In this document: piece after piece, positions 60,127-64,000 of the stretch
Layout of the letters: the number at the start of each line of letters is the position of its first letter
Position numbering within the stretch: the first letter of the stretch is position 1
Assembly: GCF_026248825.1 (NCBI RefSeq)
Contig: NZ_CP110973.1
Location: 992,001 to 1,056,000 of the forward strand
Length of the DNA: 64,000 bases
Direction of reading: 5' to 3'
Source of the DNA: Larkinella insperata
GTDB lineage: Bacteria > Bacteroidota > Bacteroidia > Cytophagales > Spirosomataceae
Made by a program: the position numbers and the translations under genes
Notes under the pieces: generated by a model
Database searches by the model: none
Seen by the model: only the letters and a program-made list of their open reading frames with translations
Told to the model about the DNA's origin: nothing

Positions 60127-63100
60127 TTAGAAGCCAACGTTTAAACCAAAAAGCAGCGTCTTGGCGGCCGGGTAGCTGGCGTAGTCGAAGCCCTGGCTGC
60201 GGCTATCCTGTCCGAAACGGTTTACTTCCGGATCAAACCCGGAGTATCGGGTCCAGGTCAGGAAATTCTGCGCCGTCACATACACCCGTACCGACTGAAT
60301 TTTCAGGCTTTGCAGCACCGGGTTGGGCAGGTTGTAGGCCAGTTGCAGGTTTTTCAGGCGGAGGTATGAGCCATCTTCAATCTGCCGGGTCGAAATCCGG
60401 TTGGCCGGCCGCACCGTCGAAGCGCGCGGAATATCGGTATTGGTGTTGGTCGGCGTCCAGCGGTTGAGCATGTCGCGGTTCTGGTTGTTGGTACCGTTCA
60501 GGTATTCCAGTTCAAACCGGTTGGCGTTCAGGATGTCGTTGCCGTAAACGCCCTGAAAAAAGGCGGTCAGTTCAAACCCTTTGTAAGCAAACGTGTTGCT
60601 GATTCCACCGATGAACTTGGGTTGCGCCCGGCCGATGATGGCGCGGTCGTTGTCGTCAATTTTCCGGTCACCGTTCAGGTCCAGGTATTTGCGGTCGCCG
60701 GGTTTCCGGGCCTGGGGGTCGCTCAGGGCAGCCAGTTCGTCGGTCGTCTGGTAGAGCCCATTCGTGGTGTAGCCGTAAAATGACCCCAGCGGCTCCCCGA
60801 CCCGGATGATCCCCGAGTTCAGGTTCTGGCCGATGTTGGCCACGCTGCCCGCAAAGATCTGGGAGACTCCGCCAATGTCGAGTACTTTGTTGCGGTTGAG
60901 GGCAAAATTAACGTCGGTATTCCAGCGAAACGCGCCGTCGATGTTGCGCGAAGACACGCTCAGTTCAATGCCTTTGTTCTGTACTTTTCCCAGGTTTTTA
61001 ATGGCACTCGCATACCCCGACGTGCTCGGCACGGTCACGTTCAGCAGCAGGTCGCGGGTGCGTTTGAGGTACGCGTCGGCGGTCAGCGTAATGCGGTCGT
61101 TCAGAAGGCCTACGTCAACCCCAATGTCGGCCTGCGTGGTGGTTTCCCACGACAAATCCGGGTTGGCAATCTGGTTTGGCCCCAGACCGGTTGAAACCGT
61201 ACCGCCGAAAACGTAATTCTGCGTGCCGAGCAGCGAGTACGCCGGATAGTTACCAATGCCATCTTGGTTTCCCGTCAGGCCATAGGTAGCCCGGAGTTTT
61301 AAATCGCTCAGGACCCTGACGCCTTTCATAAACGACTCTTCCGAAATCCGCCAGGCCAGGGCCGCCGAGGGGAAGTAGCCGTAGCGGTTGTTGGAACCGA
61401 AGCGCGAGGAACCGTCGGCCCGGAACGAAGCCGTCAGCAGATAGCGGTCTTTATACCCGTAGTTGACCCGCGCCAGATAGGATTGCAGCCCCCAGGTGCC
61501 AATCCCGGATTCGGGCGTCAGCGGCACCGACCCCGACGCCAGGTTGCTGGACCCGAGGTTATCGTTGACGAAGTTGCGGGCCTGGGCGCGGCTGGTTTCG
61601 GTTCGGTTGGCCTGCTGCGTAAAGCCCAGCAGGGCCGTCAGGTTGTGGTCTGTCCCGAAAGCGCGGGTGTAGGTCAGCAGGTTTTCGTTCAGCCAGGTCA
61701 GGGCCTGTGAGTTGTAGATAGAAGCACTTCCGCCCTGCGCCAACCCGCTGGACACGGAGCGGGGCAGGTAGGCATCCTGCTTTTGCAACACCCCGTCAAT
61801 GCCGAGCGAAATGCGCAGGTCCAGCCCCTGAATGATCTGGTACTCCCCAAACACATTTCCAAAAATCCGGTAGGCCGTATTGCGGTTTTTGCTGTCCCGG
61901 GCCAGCGCCACCGGGTTGTCGGCCGTGAAGGTCAGGGCGGGGTCGGTAATCAGGTAGGCTCCACTGGCGGTACGCACGGGCAGAATGGGCGGAAATTGCA
62001 GGGCCGCCATCGTTACCTGCCCCGCACTGCCCAGATCACCGTCCGTCCGCGACTGGTTGGTCAAGGTCCGGTTGACGGTCAGGCTGTTGCCGATTTTTAG
62101 TTTATTGGTCAGCTTCCGGTCCAGGTTAACCCGCAGCGAGTAACGGTCAAAGTCGGAGTTGACGACAATACCGTTTTGCTTGAAATACCCCCCGCTGATG
62201 GAATACTGCGTTTTTTCGTCGCCCCCGCTGATGGAAAGCTGGTAGTTCTGCATCGGAGCCTGCCGGAAGATTTCGTCCTGCCAGTCGGTTCCTTCGCCAA
62301 ACGCTTCAATCTGGGCCGGGGTGTACACGGCCGGTCGTCCCTCGTTGGTGTTGGCTTCGTTGACAAACTGAGCATACTCCCGGGCGTTCAGGACCGGGTA
62401 CTTCCGGCGGACGTTCTGAACACCGTAGTATGTTTCCAGGCTGATGGTCGATTTGCCCGCTTTCCCGCGTTTGGTCGTGATGATCACCACACCGTTGGCC
62501 CCCCGCGATCCGTAGATGGCCGTCGAAGAAGCGTCTTTCAGGACCGAAATGGACTCGATATCGCTCGGATTCAGCGTACTCAGCACGTTGAAACTCGACC
62601 CGCTCCCAGCGCCGTCATTTTTGAACGGAATCCCGTCAATCACGTAAAGCGGCTCATTGTCGCCCTGAATCGAGTTGCCGCCCCGGATCCGAATGCTCGT
62701 GCTCCCGCCCGGTGCGCCGGAGTTCTGCGTGATCTGAACCCCCGCGGCCCGGCCCTGGAGCGCCTGATCGAGCGACGTAACGGCCACCTTGCGCAGCTCC
62801 TCCACCGGCACACTGGCGACGGCCCCGGTCAGGTCGCTCTTTTTTACCTGACCATACCCCACCACCACCACTTCGTTCAGCGATTTGGTATCAGGTACCA
62901 GCTGGACATTGATGAGGGAACGAGCTTTAACAATCTGCTCCTGACTCACATAGCCCACAAAACTGAAAATCAGCGTTGTTTCGTCGGTCGGGACGACGAT
63001 CCGGTAGCTTCCCTGCGCATCCGTCGTGGTGCCCCTCGTCGTTCCCTGAATCACCACGCTAACGCCCGGCAACCCTTCACCGGTTTCGCTGGTGACGGTG

Positions 63101-63582
63101 CCGGTAATGGTTTTATCGACGGCCTGCTGCGCAAAGCTGTTCAGACTTTGCAGGGGCGTGAGGGCAGGCAGCTCCAGACGGCCCGTGGGCGACGAGATCG
63201 ATGAAGACTCGTCGGAGCCGGTTTTCAGGCCACTTTTTGCGGGAAAAATAACGTAGGCATCCCGGCTGACTTTTTTATACCGCAAGCCGACGGGTTGTAA
63301 AAGCCTGAGCAGACTGCGTTCGAGCGAGCCTTTCGTGTTCAACTGATCGGCGGGTATGCTGAGCCCTTCCAGCAATTTTTCCTCAAAAAGAAGATCAATG
63401 CGGTGCTGCTTTTTAAGCTCCATCAGTGCTTCCCGCAGGCTCAACGTCCGGGGTTGCTGTTTCTCCACCGTTCGCTGCGACGAGGGATGGTGCGCCAGCA
63501 ATTGTGCCGACGAGGGGCCAGGTATTGACAGCCCCCAGGCGATTCCGGCCACCAAAACGGGTAACTGTAAGGGTTTAATCAT
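60127..63582 (-). CDS. susC: SusC/RagA TonB-linked outer membrane transporter with STN domain
   Basis: 1151 residues. After a signal peptide, an STN domain (about 45-115, LSLREALMELKKQHRID and GLRYKKVSRDAYVIFP) marks a transporter that signals to a FecR/sigma pair. A carboxypeptidase-like regulatory domain (about 157-240, TITGTVTSETGEGLPGVSVV), the TonB plug with VVVGYGQVKKSDLTGAV and GVQITQNSGAPGGSTSIRIRG, and a long beta-barrel follow. Energised uptake with SusD is expected. FecR is encoded just upstream, so sensing and uptake are linked. Confidence 0.95.
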   Translation of the reverse strand: MIKPLQLPVLVAGIAWGLSIPGPSSAQLLAHHPSSQRTVEKQQPRTLSLREALMELKKQHRIDLLFEEKLLEGLSIPADQLNTKGSLERSLLRLLQPVGLRYKKVSRDAYVIFPAKSGLKTGSDESSSISSPTGRLELPALTPLQSLNSFAQQAVDKTITGTVTSETGEGLPGVSVVIQGTTRGTTTDAQGSYRIVVPTDETTLIFSFVGYVSQEQIVKARSLINVQLVPDTKSLNEVVVVGYGQVKKSDLTGAVASVPVEELRKVAVTSLDQALQGRAAGVQITQNSGAPGGSTSIRIRGGNSIQGDNEPLYVIDGIPFKNDGAGSGSSFNVLSTLNPSDIESISVLKDASSTAIYGSRGANGVVIITTKRGKAGKSTISLETYYGVQNVRRKYPVLNAREYAQFVNEANTNEGRPAVYTPAQIEAFGEGTDWQDEIFRQAPMQNYQLSISGGDEKTQYSISGGYFKQNGIVVNSDFDRYSLRVNLDRKLTNKLKIGNSLTVNRTLTNQSRTDGDLGSAGQVTMAALQFPPILPVRTASGAYLITDPALTFTADNPVALARDSKNRNTAYRIFGNVFGEYQIIQGLDLRISLGIDGVLQKQDAYLPRSVSSGLAQGGSASIYNSQALTWLNENLLTYTRAFGTDHNLTALLGFTQQANRTETSRAQARNFVNDNLGSSNLASGSVPLTPESGIGTWGLQSYLARVNYGYKDRYLLTASFRADGSSRFGSNNRYGYFPSAALAWRISEESFMKGVRVLSDLKLRATYGLTGNQDGIGNYPAYSLLGTQNYVFGGTVSTGLGPNQIANPDLSWETTTQADIGVDVGLLNDRITLTADAYLKRTRDLLLNVTVPSTSGYASAIKNLGKVQNKGIELSVSSRNIDGAFRWNTDVNFALNRNKVLDIGGVSQIFAGSVANIGQNLNSGIIRVGEPLGSFYGYTTNGLYQTTDELAALSDPQARKPGDRKYLDLNGDRKIDDNDRAIIGRAQPKFIGGISNTFAYKGFELTAFFQGVYGNDILNANRFELEYLNGTNNQNRDMLNRWTPTNTNTDIPRASTVRPANRISTRQIEDGSYLRLKNLQLAYNLPNPVLQSLKIQSVRVYVTAQNFLTWTRYSGFDPEVNRFGQDSRSQGFDYASYPAAKTLLFGLNVGF

Positions 63583-63609
63583 AGGGAATAAAACAAGGGT
63601 GAAAGCGGG

Positions 63610-63999
63610 TTATGGGAGAGAAATAAGCTCGTAGGTATCCGGGGCGTCCGGCCCGTGCCGCACCTCCAGGTTGAGCATGTCGCACAAAATGGGCAGAATT
63701 TCGTCGGGCGTCCGGGCTTTAAAGGTGCCGCCCAGGGTGCGCCGGGCCAGGGTGCTGTCCCGAATGACAAACCGCACGCCAAACCGTTCGGTGAGCTGGC
63801 TGGCTACTTCCGACATGGTCGTGTTATTAAAGATAAACCGGTGATCTTTCCAGGCGCCGTGCTGACTGACCGGCTGTTGGTGGCGGAGCGTTAACCGGCC
63901 CTGCCGGGAAAGATTGACAACGTCGCCCGGCCTGATTACCAGCGGGGGCGCCGTCTGGTCTTTCAAGCGAATCTGCACCTTGCCTTTGTTGAGAACCAC
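63610..63999 (-). CDS. FecR-family anti-sigma factor (DUF4974), partial
   Basis: Open to the right edge of the window, so only the C-terminal 129 or so residues are seen. The last part matches FecR then the DUF4974 domain: VRPGDVVNLSRQGRL, FIFNNTTMSEVASQLTERFGVRF, ARRTLGGTFKARTPDEILPILCDMLNLEV. FecR proteins sense the SusC signalling domain and control an ECF sigma factor, expected further right. It ends 27 bp before susC, consistent with the sigma-FecR-SusC-SusD arrangement. Confidence 0.9.
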   Translation of the reverse strand: MVLNKGKVQIRLKDQTAPPLVIRPGDVVNLSRQGRLTLRHQQPVSQHGAWKDHRFIFNNTTMSEVASQLTERFGVRFVIRDSTLARRTLGGTFKARTPDEILPILCDMLNLEVRHGPDAPDTYELISLP

Positions 64000-64000
64000 C

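Noticed and set aside
62176..63204. A 342-residue plus-strand frame opposite susC
   Set aside because: Antisense to the conserved plug and regulatory domains of SusC.
1..64000. tRNA, rRNA, CRISPR arrays, insertion sequences
   Set aside because: No cloverleaf, regular spacer repeats, transposase motifs or terminal repeats were seen by reading both strands; small RNAs cannot be excluded without computation.

Overview
The window looks like a chromosomal segment from a Bacteroidota bacterium of the Cytophagales, most probably the Spirosomaceae (Spirosoma/Larkinella-like). This is inferred from a moderately GC-rich genome that still carries Bacteroidota hallmarks: a SusC/SusD pair behind a FecR-type anti-sigma factor, two proteins with type IX secretion (T9SS) sorting tails, RecJ-LptB and RecO of Bacteroidota type, and repeated TAnnTTTG promoter -7 boxes. 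No rRNA, tRNA, CRISPR array or insertion sequence was recognised.

Layout. 1-5.4 kb: a 2-hydroxyacid dehydrogenase and a large FG-GAP secreted protein on the minus strand, then murF, a secreted SGNH hydrolase, the heptose kinase rfaE1 and a GNAT acetyltransferase on plus. 6.9-8.7 kb: a low-affinity iron permease homologue and hemE coupled to a 78-residue ORF. 8.9-11.4 kb: a TetR regulator behind a 12-4-12 palindrome, fabF, and an unknown gene whose promoter lies inside a 43-bp palindrome. 11.4-16 kb: a tightly packed minus-strand run (kelch protein, purM, tautomerase-like, DUF167, ECF sigma factor, small ORF, lgt). 16-20 kb: an outer-membrane DUF481 protein, a LOV-like PAS protein, and a dehydratase/dehydrogenase pair that would turn a 2-keto-3-deoxy-pentonate into 2-oxoglutarate.

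20.2-36.3 kb: a copper-domain/beta-propeller dehydrogenase, recO, the recJ-lptB-cupin operon, a T9SS protein, mazG, DUF1361-dgkA, a membrane protein/winged-helix regulator pair, an Hsp20-like protein, a polysaccharide deacetylase with a glycosyltransferase, aspS and an exported DinB-like protein. 36.4-41.3 kb: a MoeB-rhodanese fusion, a membrane protein, a TPR-DUF6624 protein and fbp. 41.5-46 kb is the accessory part: small unknown proteins, a phage-type Rad52-like annealing protein with a phage-associated neighbour, a lipoprotein, an intracellular trypsin-like protease and DUF3861.

46-55 kb: an orphan LytS-type histidine kinase, a GT1 glycosyltransferase, a type B carboxylesterase with a Tat signal, and a 1306-residue phosphorelay hybrid kinase. 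After a broken efflux outer-membrane gene, 56-64 kb holds a nutrient-uptake locus read right to left: FecR (cut by the window edge), SusC, SusD, an SGNH hydrolase and an FAD-dependent oxidoreductase. The SGNH hydrolase is the most unusual item seen: its catalytic GDS block lies at the C-terminus after the D-x-x-H block, so it appears circularly permuted.
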